Shown: in pieces, positions 36,743 through 48,067 of the stretch
Position numbering within the stretch: position 1 is the stretch's first letter
Layout: each line of letters begins with the position of its first letter
Notes under the pieces: generated by a model
The model's database searches: none
The model's input: the letters and a program-made list of their open reading frames with translations, nothing else
Told to the model about the DNA's origin: nothing
Translations under genes and position numbers: made by a program
NCBI RefSeq assembly: GCF_963583255.1
Contig: NC_084819.1
Coordinates: 14,807,616-14,871,615 of the forward strand
Direction: 5' to 3'
Origin: Pyrus communis
Lineage: Eukaryota > Streptophyta > Magnoliopsida > Rosales > Rosaceae
DNA: 64,000 nucleotides

Positions 36743-36892
36743 GGAGTGTGCTATTCGCACATCCCATTTTATTTCTCACACACCTCTTGATAATTTCTGT
36801 CTGTTGATCTTCGTTAATTCATCCGACCCGACGACCGAAAATTGAAAATATGTGTGTGAAGTAAAATGGGGTGTGTGTGGATATCACATCCC
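36743..36892. mobile_element. 150-bp MITE (GTGTG-ended family)
   Basis: Flanked by TATTGAAAT on both sides (36734-36742, 36893-36901). Ends GGAGTGTGCTATTCGCACAT and GTGTGGATATCACATCCC. Third member of the family at 8388 and 22821. Confidence 0.8.
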
Positions 36893-37092
36893 TATTGAAA
36901 TAAGGGTTACATTTTTGTTCCTAGAGACATTGCACTTGCAATGAATTAACGTAATCGTTTGAAACTTTGCACTCGAAAAATACTCGTTACAACAAAAGGA
37001 AACATCTCACCTATTTCAAGATATCGTTCTAATCGAAATTACCCATAACAAAATAAAATAAAATAAATCTTAGATTAGTTGCACAAAATATA

Positions 37093-37246
37093 GGGAGTTT
37101 TAACGAGAAGTCTACGGTACTGTTCACTTTAACAAAAAGTTATATTTTTACACTAAAAAGTCAATTTTGGTACTATTCACTTTACCCTTTATTTTGTCTT
37201 TATCGTTAAAACTCAAAGTTTTCAAACCATTTTCATTAGTTTTCCT
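37093..37246. mobile_element. 154-bp MITE, second copy of the element at 3377
   Basis: Same sequence family and identical length as 3377-3530 but inverted. Flanked by a perfect 9-bp repeat CAAAATATA (37084-37092, 37247-37255). Confidence 0.88.
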
Positions 37247-37814
37247 CAAAATATATTCTCAAAGATTCGCTTAGGCTATCATGTCCAAAGCCAAACCAAA
37301 AAAATCATCTAAAGCAAATGTGCACAAAATATAATCTCAAAGAATCCATTAAGCTATCATGCCCAAAACCAAACCAAAAGAATTATCTAAGACCATCTCC
37401 AAACTTTGTGGGTTAAATTTTTAGTTCGAAATTATTAAATAATGAATTTTATGATCATTTTTTTAAGTAACTTTTTGTTAAAAAAAAAAAAAATTATGTA
37501 GACTATCATAATTTAATTTTATGAACATTTTAACTTAAAAATATTTAGATTCTAATAAATATTGTAAAATCACTAAACTGACACCATGAAACTCGTGTAA
37601 CATGACGAAAGAATATGAAAACATGAAAGAATTGTTTTTAATTATTTTAGTTGTTGGATTTAAGTTTGAACCGTTGCATCTTTTTTTATTACCGTTGGAT
37701 ATGATGATATTATATCTTAACCATTGAATTCAGTGAATTTATAAATATAAAACTAAAAAAAATACACATATATGGTGGCTTAACCCACTAACTCAGGGGG
37801 AATCAAACCCAAAT

Positions 37815-38099
37815 TGTCACATCCCGGCCCGGACGAGACCACTTCTCGGGCCCGACTCCACCGTATCACGATATTGTCCGCTTTGGGCCCCCAACACACC
37901 CTCACAGTGTTGTTTCTGGGAACTCACACGAGAACTTCCCAGTGGGTCACCCATCCTGGGAGTGCTCTCGTGCTCTACTCGTTTAACTTCGGAGTTCCCA
38001 TGGAACCCGAAACCAGTGAGCTCCCAAAAGGCCTCGTGCTAGGTAGGGATGAGAATATACATTTAAGGATCACTCCCCTGGGCGATGTGGGATGTCATA
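37815..38099 (-). mobile_element. Cassandra TRIM solo LTR
   Basis: A TGTCACATCCCGGCCCGG...GATGTGGGATGTCATA unit (285 bp, last CA changed to TA) flanked by CAAAT (37810-37814, 38100-38104). The 5S-like block reads on the minus strand. No internal domain. Confidence 0.88.
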
Positions 38100-39628
38100 C
38101 AAATTCGACCCAAGGGTTGGAGCAAGTTGGAATAGGCTTAGAAACTAAAATTTGAGTTTTATTCAAAGGAGTAGGTCTAAAGCAAATGTTCATAGTCTGC
38201 AATAAAAAATTTCACATTATTGCTTGGATGAACTACCAGATAGCAATCCTATTTAGATTAGATGTCTACCAGTCTATGATTAGGGTAAAATCCTAAGAGT
38301 AAAATCCTAAGAAATCTTTGAAAGAAGTGCATATAAACCTTGAGAAATCTACAAAAGAAATCCATACAAATCCATAGAAATCTATATTAGAAATCCATAT
38401 AAATCTTACGAAATCCATATAGAATTGAGAATCTTTTAAAATCCTTTGAAATCTGTCACTTAAAAAAAATCTATTAAAATCCCGTGAAATCCAAATTGAC
38501 TACATCCCCCTAAATTTCATCTATAGACACTCATTAATTTTTTTATATAATTTTTTTAAACCATATAAAATTACAAACAATAATAATAAAGTCTTATCGG
38601 GCGATGGTTACTATATGAATTTTACAATGGTAAATTTTATTTAAACCCATCTTACCTCTTTCTATACCCAACTTAAATTTTAAATGTTAATTGTCTATTT
38701 TATCTTATTGCATAATTACTATTAAGTACAAAATGAAATTAATAATAAAAATCAAATTTATCAATAGACCTACATACTAAAAATCAAATTTATCAATAGA
38801 CCCATATACTATAATTAAACTCTAGCATCACCCTTTATTTATCCTACGTTCATTTCGACTAAAACCCTAATAGCTCTGACAGAGAAAAACAAGCTTTTCT
38901 ATTAATGGATGGTGATTTTGAAGTTTTTAATCCTCCAACTAAGGTATGACTCGATTTATGGATATTTTGCTTGTTTGCCTCTTCTTTGGATTAAATTTCA
39001 GACTTCTTATATTATATTGTATTTGTTTTTCTTTGCTGTCTGTATGCGCCCCAAAAAAACCAGTGCAAGTACTTTTGATTGGTACTGCAAAGACATAAAA
39101 CTTGATTCTTGGTGCATAAAGATTGCTCAACCTTAACCACGAACTAGCGGGTGGCATGTCTTACACCTTTTTTATTCGAAATAGCTTCAATTTGTTTATT
39201 AACGTAGCAGCAAAATACTCAGCCCTATGTCACTTCAAAGTTTCTTAAAAAATACATGAAAATGCTCGATTTAAAAAGGACGGAACTGGAGCTTGCATAA
39301 CATTCTCTTGGCAAATTCAAGTCTATGCAATGATCTCTTGGATCCCAAGTCCATGGATGGGTTGTGGTAATAGAAAGAAAAAAAAGCAGCCATGGAAATG
39401 CTAGCCCTATACGGCACATGCAATTATAAAGGGGCAAAGGACGCCTCTTTGAAAAGAAAAAAAAAACATAAAATTAAAGATGTTATTTTATAAAAGGAAT
39501 AGATGTGAAGATAATTTTACATTTTGAATTGGGTTTGAGAGGGCAGTTTAGGTAATAAATTTGGGTTTAAAGAGATATTAATTCTTTAATAAAAAAACAA
39601 TATGAGTGAAGAGAGTAAATTGAATGTA
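38100..39628. other. Intergenic region between array genes 1 and 2
   Basis: 38330-38490 is made of imperfect AAATCCATA-type repeats related to those near 32100 and 53600. At 38905-38943 a leader-like AAAACCCTAATAGC segment precedes ATG, 13 codons (MDGDFEVFNPPTK) and a GTATGA donor, possibly an orphan first exon of an unidentified gene; no second exon was found. Nothing else is supported. Confidence 0.35.
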
Positions 39629-40514
39629 GAAGGTTCTAAAAGACGCTAGGCGCTAGTCAGGCGGCGGGATAGGGCCTAACGCCTAGGCGGCTAGACGGGG
39701 TCTAGGTGGGCGCCTGGAAGGACTAGGTGTGTCACATCCCGGCCCGGGACGGATCACTTCCCAGGCCTGCTCCACTACCGTAGCACGATATTGTCCGCTT
39801 TGGGCTTACCATTCCCTCAAGGTTTTGTTTTTGGGAACTCACGAGCAACTTCCCAATGGGTCACCCATCATGGGATTGCTCTAGCCCCCTTCTCGCTTAA
39901 CTTCGGAGTTCCTACGGAACCCGAAGCCAGTGAGCTCCCAAAAGGCCTCGTGCTAGGTAGGGATGAAATATACATTTAAGGATCATTCCCCTGGGCGATG
40001 TGGGATGTCACAATCCACCCCCCTTAAGGGCCCGACGTCCTCGTCGGCACATTTCCGGCCAGGGATTGGCTCTGATAAGGTGGATTTAATTAAATCTATT
40101 ATATTTCGTGTAAATAAGTGTCTGTTTATACTTAACATATATATGATTTCATCATAAACTACAAAATGGAATGACATATATATTATGAACTATTGAAACA
40201 TAATGAAAACATGAGGAACAAGTGTATAATGTGTGTTCTTTTAAGTATTCAACAAGTCTCTACAATTTATTGAAAAAAGTAAAATGCAAAATGAAAGTTA
40301 TCTATTTTCTGTTTAAGTGAGTCGCAACCTAGGCAGGAGTCTAGGCTGGTCTGGGCTGGCTAGGCGGGTGCCTAGGCAGTCTAGGCGGGTGCCTCGATAG
40401 GTCTAGACGCCCTTTCTTAATTTTCAAACGCCTAGACATTAATCGAGGCGGTAGCCAACCGTCTAATGCCTAGATGGGGCCTAGGCGGCGCTAAACGGAG
40501 ATTTTTAAAACAGT
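39629..40514. mobile_element. hAT-like element rich in GCCTAGGCGG, host of a Cassandra insertion
   Basis: Left end AAGGTTCTAAAAGACGCTAG and right end GATTTTTAAAACAGT are inverted relatives of each other and of the ends at 12323 and 18179. Subterminal regions carry many GCCTAGGCGG-like repeats (39640-39726, 40320-40500). The 8-bp duplication is not clear. A truncated Cassandra sits inside at 39730-40077. Confidence 0.6.
39730..40077 (-). mobile_element. Truncated Cassandra TRIM: one LTR plus internal domain
   Basis: One LTR (39730-40012, TGTCACATCCC to TGTCACA) is followed by the short internal domain: a polypurine tract on the minus strand (CCCCCCTTAAGGGCCC on +) and the start of the primer site (GGCTCTGATA, reverse complement of the tRNA-Met type TATCAGAGCC). 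It breaks off there; the second LTR is missing. Confidence 0.88.
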
Positions 40515-41099
40515 AATGCTAGATGAGTTCAAATAAAATTTTTCTTTTACAACGCTTCTGCTTTGGATTTTGTGATATATAAAATTACCAAAAAGCGAAA
40601 AAATTATTTTCTTTGGACACGTAGGTTTTGTAACCATCGGATTCGACTTTCTATTTGAGATCGGACTCCTAGGCCTCCGTCGACGGGTGAGTGAAAGGTA
40701 CTGGTTTCCGCGCTCTGTAGTGGGGCGCGTCGACGTTCATATAAATCTTCAACTCTCCTTCTGCTTGAGCTCGTCGGCGACGACGTGGATGTGCAACAAA
40801 TATTGCCGCAGAATCCGCCGCTTATCGGCTTTCTGGGCTTTCAACACCAAATTTCTACTCCCGCCGCCGCCCTAACAGGGAGGAGGGGATTGAATTTTGA
40901 TCGTAAGTGATTTGTTCGCGGAACATTATTTTTCCGAAAACTCTGATTTCAAGTTGGATTTCTGTCTGATTGTACACCTTGGTGATTGTGGTAGTACCTG
41001 GAAAGTGTATAGAATGCCTCTGTGAGAATTTAATTAGGTATTTGGGAAGGGCTTCGTCTTTATCTCTAGTAGCTCCGACCACCGCCTTCAGGAGTCACT
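40515..41099 (+). promoter_or_regulatory. Atypical GC-rich upstream region and leader of array gene 2
   Basis: Other array units have a leader exon ending GAAGAATTGATTCAGCCACT...CACCT/GTAAGTG. Here that exon is replaced by unrelated GC-rich sequence (GCTCGTCGGCGACGACGTGG, CCGCCGCCGCCC), and homology to the array resumes only at GTAAGTGATTTGTTCGCGGA (40911). The promoter was therefore exchanged. It includes a short frame (MCNKYCRRIRRLSAFWAFNT, ending in four prolines and a stop) of no known meaning. Confidence 0.5.
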
Positions 41100-43780
41100 A
41101 TGATGGGGCGCAAGCTTAAGCTCCGGACATCTCCATGTTGTGAAGCTGAAGAAACTTGTTCTGAAAGTGGAGTAGACAGATTTAGTCTTCTTCCGGAGGA
41201 AGTTGCTCATCATATTCTTTCCTTCCTCAATTTCAAAGACCTCACTCGAGTTGGCGTTCTGTCCAAAAGATGCAGACAATTTCGTCTCTCAGTTCCGGTA
41301 GTTGATTTTGGTACAAATCGGTGGACAGACGTAAAACAAGCGGATTTGGCGAGGATGATGAGTTCTTTTGATAGATACTTGCTTGATCGTGGTAATAACA
41401 GGATGCAGCGAGTCCACATCAGCTTGAGTTCCTATATAAATGAAACAGCGGAGAAAGTTTCTGATGACCATTCTCAAGCAATCAAGCGGTTCGAAATGCA
41501 GTAAGGTGTAATGTTGAAGAGCTTGATCTCTATTTCTCACACAGTGTTAGTACCAGTACGTTGTCGTTGCCATCTTTCATCTTCCATTCTCAATCTTTGT
41601 GCTCTCTTACGGTGTCCTTGAATACATTCATTTCGGAGGTTGTTGAAGCGCCGTGTCTATCCTTTTCTAGTAATCTCCGTTACTTATCATTGAGTTCTGT
41701 TAAAATAGTAGACGAGAGCATTTTCAAATGGATCTCATGTTGCTGCAAATGGCTTCAGGAATTACGTCTTATTTCTATAGAAGGTATACAAAATATCTCC
41801 ATTGAAAGTTCGTCTTTAGTTACCTTTTATATTTTCAATCGTGGTGACATCCATCTTACTATATCGGGTCAGAAACTTGAAAAGATAGATATGTACTGGG
41901 GTGGTTACAATGTATTTGCGAGCAGAGAAAGCACAAATAGCAACACATCACTGAAGATTTTTGCTCCAAATCTTAAAACTTTGAAATGGAGAGGCAAATT
42001 GAGGAATAGCCAAAGTCTGGGACGTTTAGACAGTTTGGAAGAAGTTGAGATTTTATTAGCCTCCCAAAAATGAGTTTGACATAGTATTGGAGGTTCTTTG
42101 CAGTATATGCTTGGCAAAAGTTCTTATTATAAACGGAAAGACCATTAAGGTAAAGTTCACTCTATTCTCCCGACGTTTTTCTTAAAATGGTATAAATAAT
42201 CTAATGACTTGAGTTTTCACTTTTCAATCATGGAGATTGCATTCTAATTGTGATGGCATACTTCTTGTGATATTTGTGAGACTTACTGAGGAAATGTAAA
42301 TTTTTGACATATTAGTGATTATATTATTCTAGATTGTGATAATTCTTGTGCACTCTCTCTCTCTAATTAAGATATTTTTTTTTTTTTTTTTTGGGAAAAA
42401 CTTGCAGGCTCTGTACAAGGAAGGCTCCACGCCAACACTAATATTGGATAATATTCGGAACTTGAGTATACATTGTGAGAGCTTGAATAACAAGTTTGTT
42501 CCTGCACTGGTCTCTCTTCTTAGGAGAATGCCTAATCTGAATATTTTGTGCATAAAGACTAGCTGTTGGAAGTTGACTTACAGAACTGTAAGTGAAAGTC
42601 TATGTTGCATATTAATCTCCCTCTCATGCACACGACTCACATTTTCTTGTGCTAATTTGTAGAATCTTTTTCGTATAAATTAGGTTGGCTTTATTTACAC
42701 CCAACAATATCTTAAGAAACCCCCCCTAGTAAAAGAATGAAAACTCAAAATTTAACCTAGATTAAATGACGGCAAAAGGGTTAGTTAGTTTCATTTTATG
42801 TTCTATTTTTTATGTAGCGATTTATTGTTAGTGGGTGGACTATTGTTAGACCATAGTACGAGCCGCCATAATAACTAGGTATTGAACTTGTTTTCCAAGT
42901 AAGTCAGTTTTGAGAAACCCCACTTACAAGTTAGAGAAGAATATTGCTAGACCGTAATGCTATTTGACATAAGATTACAACTATGAAATTGCTTTCAAAT
43001 ATCAAGAAACTCAACATAGTCATGACTTATCTCGAACTAAAAATCCTTTATGAAACTTATATTAATCTCTCACTAGATTCATTATGTTAAAACAAATCAA
43101 ATAATAGCCTCTCAAATTGTGTTTTGTGTTCTTCAAATGAGATATGAATATAATTTTCGAGCTTGATTTCAAATTTATTTGTTTTCATAAAACACGTTAG
43201 ACAAACCAGCACTACATGCATAATCTAACATCTAGTGAAAATCATTATAAAGGTTTGGCAGTGTGCTACCGTAAACCCTTTGGGTGTATAATGGTGGTAG
43301 TTTTGGAATATATTGCGTGTAACTTACATATTTTTACATGTCCTTTTAGAGGGGGTTGGGTCAATAACATATAAGGTTGATGAATTTAAGGAATAGTTAG
43401 GTTAAACAGAGTCGCACAAAAGTTCATTTGTTTTTAATTACTTTGCATTTATTTGGTGATTTTGAATTAAATTGTTTTATGTCTTCAGGCAAGTCACTTT
43501 GGTAATGAATACTGGAAACTGCAAAACCTTGCTTTTCATTCACCAGCTCAAGGAGGTAAGCATAGAGAATTCCTATGGGTCTAATGAAATCGAGTTTGAA
43601 AGGTATATTCTTGAGCGTGCTCAAAATTTGAAGAAAATGGTCATTGTTCATCGTGATGAAAATGCTCCATCAAAAGTTGCTGGGATGATGAGTAGGAGCA
43701 AGATGATTTCCAATGCTTCAGTTCACATTCGGCAGTACCTAGACTACATCTACACTCTCTGGTCCGGGGATCCCACATAG
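41100..43780 (+). pseudogene. F-box/LRR/FBD-like pseudogene, array unit 2
   Basis: Exons at 41100-42149, 42408-42587 and 43489-43780. The F-box and first LRR part are open (VDRFSLLPEEVAHHILSFLN), but one base is lost near 41490 (the frame ends IKRFEMQ), another near 42059-42066 (ends LLASQK), and a T is gained in exon 3 near 43533 (CTTGCTTTTCATT against CTTGCTTTCATT in the other units). Exon 2 is intact at 180 bp. Three frameshifts rule out a full-length product; the F-box alone could still be translated (134 aa). Confidence 0.92.
42835..42968 (-). mobile_element. Reverse-oriented SINE in intron 2 of unit 2
   Basis: Same insertion as in array gene 1: GAACTTGTTTTCCAAGTAAG, then CCCACTTACAAGTTAGAGAA and GCTAGACCGTAATGC in the same place relative to exon 2. 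Confidence 0.6.
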
Positions 43781-44872
43781 CTATTTTGATGTCTCAGATA
43801 GAGATTCACGTAGCATTTGAAATCGAACCAAGATTAGATTGCAACTCTCATCACATGTTGCATGACATTAATTGACAGGATATTTCTCTAGTAATATTTC
43901 CTTGATATTTCTCTCATACAGCATTTGAATCTGGTGATGTTCTTAATCGATCGTGCCACCAACGATCAACAGATTAGATCACCAAGAGGTATGCAGCTAC
44001 TTTGAAGAACAATCTTGGGTTCTCGCACACAAATATCTCGGGAAAACCAACATCAAAGAATTTACATGATTTCGAACAAAAATGCAATTTCGTGAACCAT
44101 TTCTTCTGATAACTGCAATTCAGGCATGGGAAGAGATGGTGTGTTCACATAGGAAGGCGCAACTAACAAAATGCATGCTTAATAATGTGCCCTAAGCTTT
44201 CTATGATCTAAGATAAATTTCTGATATGGTCGGTAAACGGCTAAAAACGTTAATATCTGTTGTCAAAACGTAAGCTAAAAGTTCATAAAAACAATTCTAA
44301 TTACGTACCAATGTGTACAAAAGTAATAACCATCTTCAAAGCTAAAACCTATCTCTTTTTTTTCAAATTGATAACTTTTCAAAACCAAAATTTGAATATT
44401 TTTGCCTCATGCTCATTTTGTCTTGGCCCGCCATGGTTGTAAAAGCCCAGCCCATGAGAGGTGGCTAACCCTAAACTAGAGGGGGAGTGCCTTGTATCTC
44501 ACGTATTACTCTCATCTATTTAGTCTTCCTGCGAGACTTCATCGTCCAAGAAGAATTGATTCAGCCACTAACACCTGTAAGTGATTCGTTTGCAGAAGAT
44601 ACGATTTTTCCATTAACTTTTATTTCAATTAGGATTTCTGTCTAATTTTACACTTTTGATTTTTGAAAAATCTGGGCTTGTTGATTTCTAGGGTTTCCTG
44701 AAATTTAGTTGATTGTAGTAGTGCCCGGAAAATGTTTTAATTAGGAATTTGGCAAGCACATCCCATTTTAGCTGCAAAAGTTTCTTGACTGTGTAGTTTT
44801 GAGATAATGTTGCAATTGTTGGTTGCAGGAAAGGATTATCTCTAGTAGATCCGGCCTTGAGGAGTCACCGCG
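43781..44872. other. Spacer between array units 2 and 3
   Basis: 3' flank of unit 2, including AACTGCAATTCAGGCATGGG (also at 30990 and inside the stubs at 47884 and 53010), then the leader exon of unit 3 (GAAGAATTGATTCAGCCACT) with donor at 44577 and acceptor TTGGTTGCAG ending at 44828. No other gene. Confidence 0.6.
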
Positions 44873-46630
44873 ATGGCCGGGCGCAAGCGTAAGCTCCGGG
44901 CATCTACAAGTTGTCAAGCTGAAGGAAATTCCTCTGAAAGTGGAATAGACAGATTTAGTGATCTTCCGGAGGAAGTCGCTCATCATATTCTTTCCTTCCT
45001 CAATTTCAAAGACTACACTCGAGTGGGTGCTTTGTCCAAAAGATGCAGGCAAATTCATCTATCAGCTCCGGAAATGGATTTTGGTGCAATTTCAGAAGTT
45101 ATTATTATGAACGAGAAGACCATTAAGGTAAAGTTCATTCTATTCTCCGGACGTTTTTCGTAAAAACAGAATAAATAATCTCATGACTGGAGAGTTTTCA
45201 CTTTTCAATCATGGAGATTGCATTCTTATTATGATGGCATACTTGTGATATTTGTGAGACTTACTGGGAAATGTGAGTTCTTATTTACGCACAAGTTCTG
45301 TCCGATGAAGGAACTTAAAAAGCATTTGAATTTATGGAAAAACTTGCAGGCTCTCTACCAGGAAGGCTCCAAGCCAACACGAATATGGGATAAAATTCGG
45401 AACTTGAGTATACATTGTGAGAGTTTGAATAACAAGCTTGTTCCTGCAGTGGTCTCTCTTCTTAGGAGAATGCCTAATCTGAATGTTTTGTGCATAAAGA
45501 CTAGCTGTGAGATGTTAGCTCCCGAAAAAGTAAGTGAAAGTCTATGTTGCCTATTCATCTCCGTCTCACGCACACGACACATTTTTCTTTTGCTAATTTG
45601 TAGAATCATTTGCTTATAAATTAGGGCGGCTTTATTACAGCCAAAAATTTCTTAAGAATTCCATCCTATTAAAAGAATGAAAACTCGAATTTAAACTAGA
45701 TTAAATGACAGTAAAAGTGTTAGCTAGTTTCTTTATAATTATTTTTGACGTAGTGATATATTGTTAGTGGGTGGGGTATTGCTAGACCTAGGTTGATCTC
45801 GTCTTCCAAGTAAGTCAAATTTGAGAGATCTTACTTACAAGTTAGAGAAGAAATTGCTAGACCGTAGTGCTAGTTGCCATAAGACTACAACTATAAAACT
45901 ACTATCAAATATCTAGAAACTCAATATAGTCATTATAGTGTAAGAAAATAAGAAAATAAGATTATATTAATCTTATATTAATCCTAACTAAAACTTATAT
46001 TAATCTCTCACTAGATTCATTATAGTGTAAGAAAATAAGTTAAAACAAGTCAAATAACAGCCTCTCAAATTGAGTTTTGTGGTTCTTCGAATGAGATATT
46101 AATATAATTTTCTAGCTTGATATCAAATTTATTTGTTTTTCATTAAACATGTTTCACAAACCAGCACTGAATGCGTATAATGGTATTAGTTTTGGAATAT
46201 TGCATGTGACTTGCATTTTTTGACATTTCCTTTTAGAGGGGGTTGGGTCAATAACATATAATGTTGGTGAATTTATGGAATAGTTGGGGTAAACAGCACA
46301 CACAAATTATTGTGAAAAAATGGCAAGGTAAATGTATTTATTTGGTAATTCTGAATTAATTTGTTTTTATGTTTTTAGGCAAGTCGCTTTGGTAATAAAT
46401 ACTGGAAACTACAAAACCTTGATTTCATTAACCAGCTTAAGGAGGTAAGCATAGAGAATTCCTATGGGTCTAATGAAATCAAGTTTGCAAGGTATATTCT
46501 TGACCATGCTCGAAATTTGAGGACAATGGTTATTGTTCTTCGTGATCAAACTGCTCCATCAAAAGTTGTTGGGATGGTGAGTAGGAGCAATAGGATTTCC
46601 AGTGCTGTAGTTGTCATTCGGCGGGCCTAG
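44873..46630 (+). CDS. Internally deleted F-box/FBD-like protein, array gene 3 (228 aa)
   Basis: Exons 44873-45127, 45350-45529 and 46379-46630 join in phase without a stop to 228 aa. The F-box is complete (GIDRFSDLPEEVAHHILSFL, NFKDYTRVGALSKRCRQIHL), but after EMDFGA the protein jumps to ISEVIIMNEKTIK, the last residues of exon 1 in the full-length genes: about 270 codons of the LRR region are gone, cleanly in frame. Exon 2 (180 bp) and the FBD-like exon 3 (NEIKFARYILDHARNLRTMV) are open; the stop is TAG at 46628-46630, earlier than in the full-length copies. Leader intron acceptor at 44828. It may encode an F-box protein with reduced substrate contact, or be a pseudogene not yet broken. Expression is unknown. 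Confidence 0.7.
45762..45885 (-). mobile_element. Reverse-oriented SINE in intron 2 of array gene 3, partly deleted
   Basis: Retains CTTCCAAGTAAGTCAAATTT, CTTACTTACAAGTTAGAGAAG and GCTAGACCGTAGTGC; the end facing exon 2 is shortened. Confidence 0.55.
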
Positions 46631-47883
46631 ACGACACCTACACAATCTCTAATCATGGTCCGGTGATCTCACAGACCGATTTTGATAGTTCATATTGTGA
46701 TTAGGAGATCTCAGATAGAGAATTAACTTATTAAGCAAGCAAAGGGTTTTTTGGGATAGAAAAGGAAGAACGTTTGATATTTAAAGAAAAAAACATTATG
46801 TATGTTCTTGTCATAGTACATTACATTGACAGGACATTTCTGCAATATTTCTTTTGTAATATCTTTTTACAATTTGCATCTCCCAAACCTAAATTGTCTT
46901 GCAAGGCACGCAAATTATAATTTGGGATTAAAAGAAATCAAGAGCTCTTGTTCCTTCTTTCATCATTTCTCTCATATACTTCTCATCCATCATTTCCCTC
47001 ACATTCCTTCTTTATATATATCTCAAATATAAAAAATTGGGTTGTGCCACACAATTGGCCAACCACTAACTCGTTATTAAACTCAATACAAATATAATAT
47101 TAAGTCGATGTTGAGAATTCTCACTTACAAGTGAAGAGGGATGCCATAAATTACAGTACTAGTACGTAATGAAACGAAAAATTAAGAACAAACTAATTAT
47201 CAAACAGACAAATAAAGTTATTTTAATTAATGGGCCAATAAACAAGATCGACGAATTGAACCAGTAGGATGAATTGGGTCAATGGGTCAATAAACCTTAA
47301 TGCTATATGTTGGTAATTTCAATTTGAGATTCTGAGCCTCTACATTTAAATTTGTTCATTTACATATATTTCGCTGTATCTAAGCCATTAGATCAATCTA
47401 ACGATTAAAAACTTTACGCGTCAACTACAATTAACTATAGTTTTTAGAAAGAAAAAAAAAAAGTTCTCCCGAACAAAGACTAAATGTAACGATTTTTACA
47501 ATAGCTTGCCGAAATACGGATAGATGCAGAAAGTCTAAATATAGGTGCTCGGAATCCTTCCAATTGTATATGTTGTGTTTTCAATATGCTCCGCTATTAG
47601 AGGGTGGCAATATTTAATGTGGGTGTATATATGGTAACATGTATGAAGAGATCTACTCCAATGAGTCACAGCTTTCAAAAATTTCAGCCATTGCTTGCTG
47701 AAGAAGTAACCAACTCAGCCACCACCCACTGTAAGTGTTTGATGAGAATTTTATCAAATATTTGCAATGTCATTCTTGTGTGTGTGTATATAGTCAGCCG
47801 GTTATGACAAGTTGTTGTAACAGTTGGTTGCTGAGAACGATTCTCTCTAGTATCTCCGCGCCACGCCTTCAACGGTCACTATC
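46631..47883. other. 3' flank module of array gene 3, repeated after unit 5
   Basis: Collinear with about 51705-53009: GGAAGAACGTTTGATATTTA, an intergenic reverse SINE (about 47036-47165 and 52158-52285), GTCTAAATATAGGTGCTCGG and GAGTCACAGCTTTCAAAAAT occur in both in the same order. Both modules end in an F-box stub. Confidence 0.7.
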
Positions 47884-48067
47884 ATGGGTTGCAACTGGCA
47901 ACAGTAAGTTTCGGGTATCGGCAAGTTGTAAAGCTCAAGGAAGTTCTAAAAGTGGAATAGTCAAATTTATTGATCTTCCGGATGAAGTTGCTAAACAGAT
48001 TTGTTCGGTTAATTGTAATTTAGGCAAGGGAGGGAGCTGGTGTGTTCGCATAGGAAGGTGTAACTGA
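47884..48067 (+). pseudogene. F-box stub, chimeric with array 3' flank (first copy)
   Basis: The ATG (47884) is followed by a short insertion that shifts the frame and ends it at once. In another frame the F-box start is seen (SASCKAQGSSKSGIVKFIDL, PDEVAKQI), then after about half an F-box it turns into CSVNCNLGKGG, which comes from the 3' flank sequence (GCAATTTAGGCAAGGGAG) found elsewhere beside array units. A deletion from the F-box to the downstream flank explains this. No function expected. Confidence 0.85.

Noticed and set aside
38905..38943. Orphan first exon (MDGDFEVFNPPTK) with leader and donor
   Set aside because: Leader-like context, but only 13 codons and no following exon, so not called as a gene.
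40687..40875. 62-codon GC-rich frame upstream of array unit 2
   Set aside because: No homology recognised. It lies in the replaced leader region and is likely untranslated sequence.
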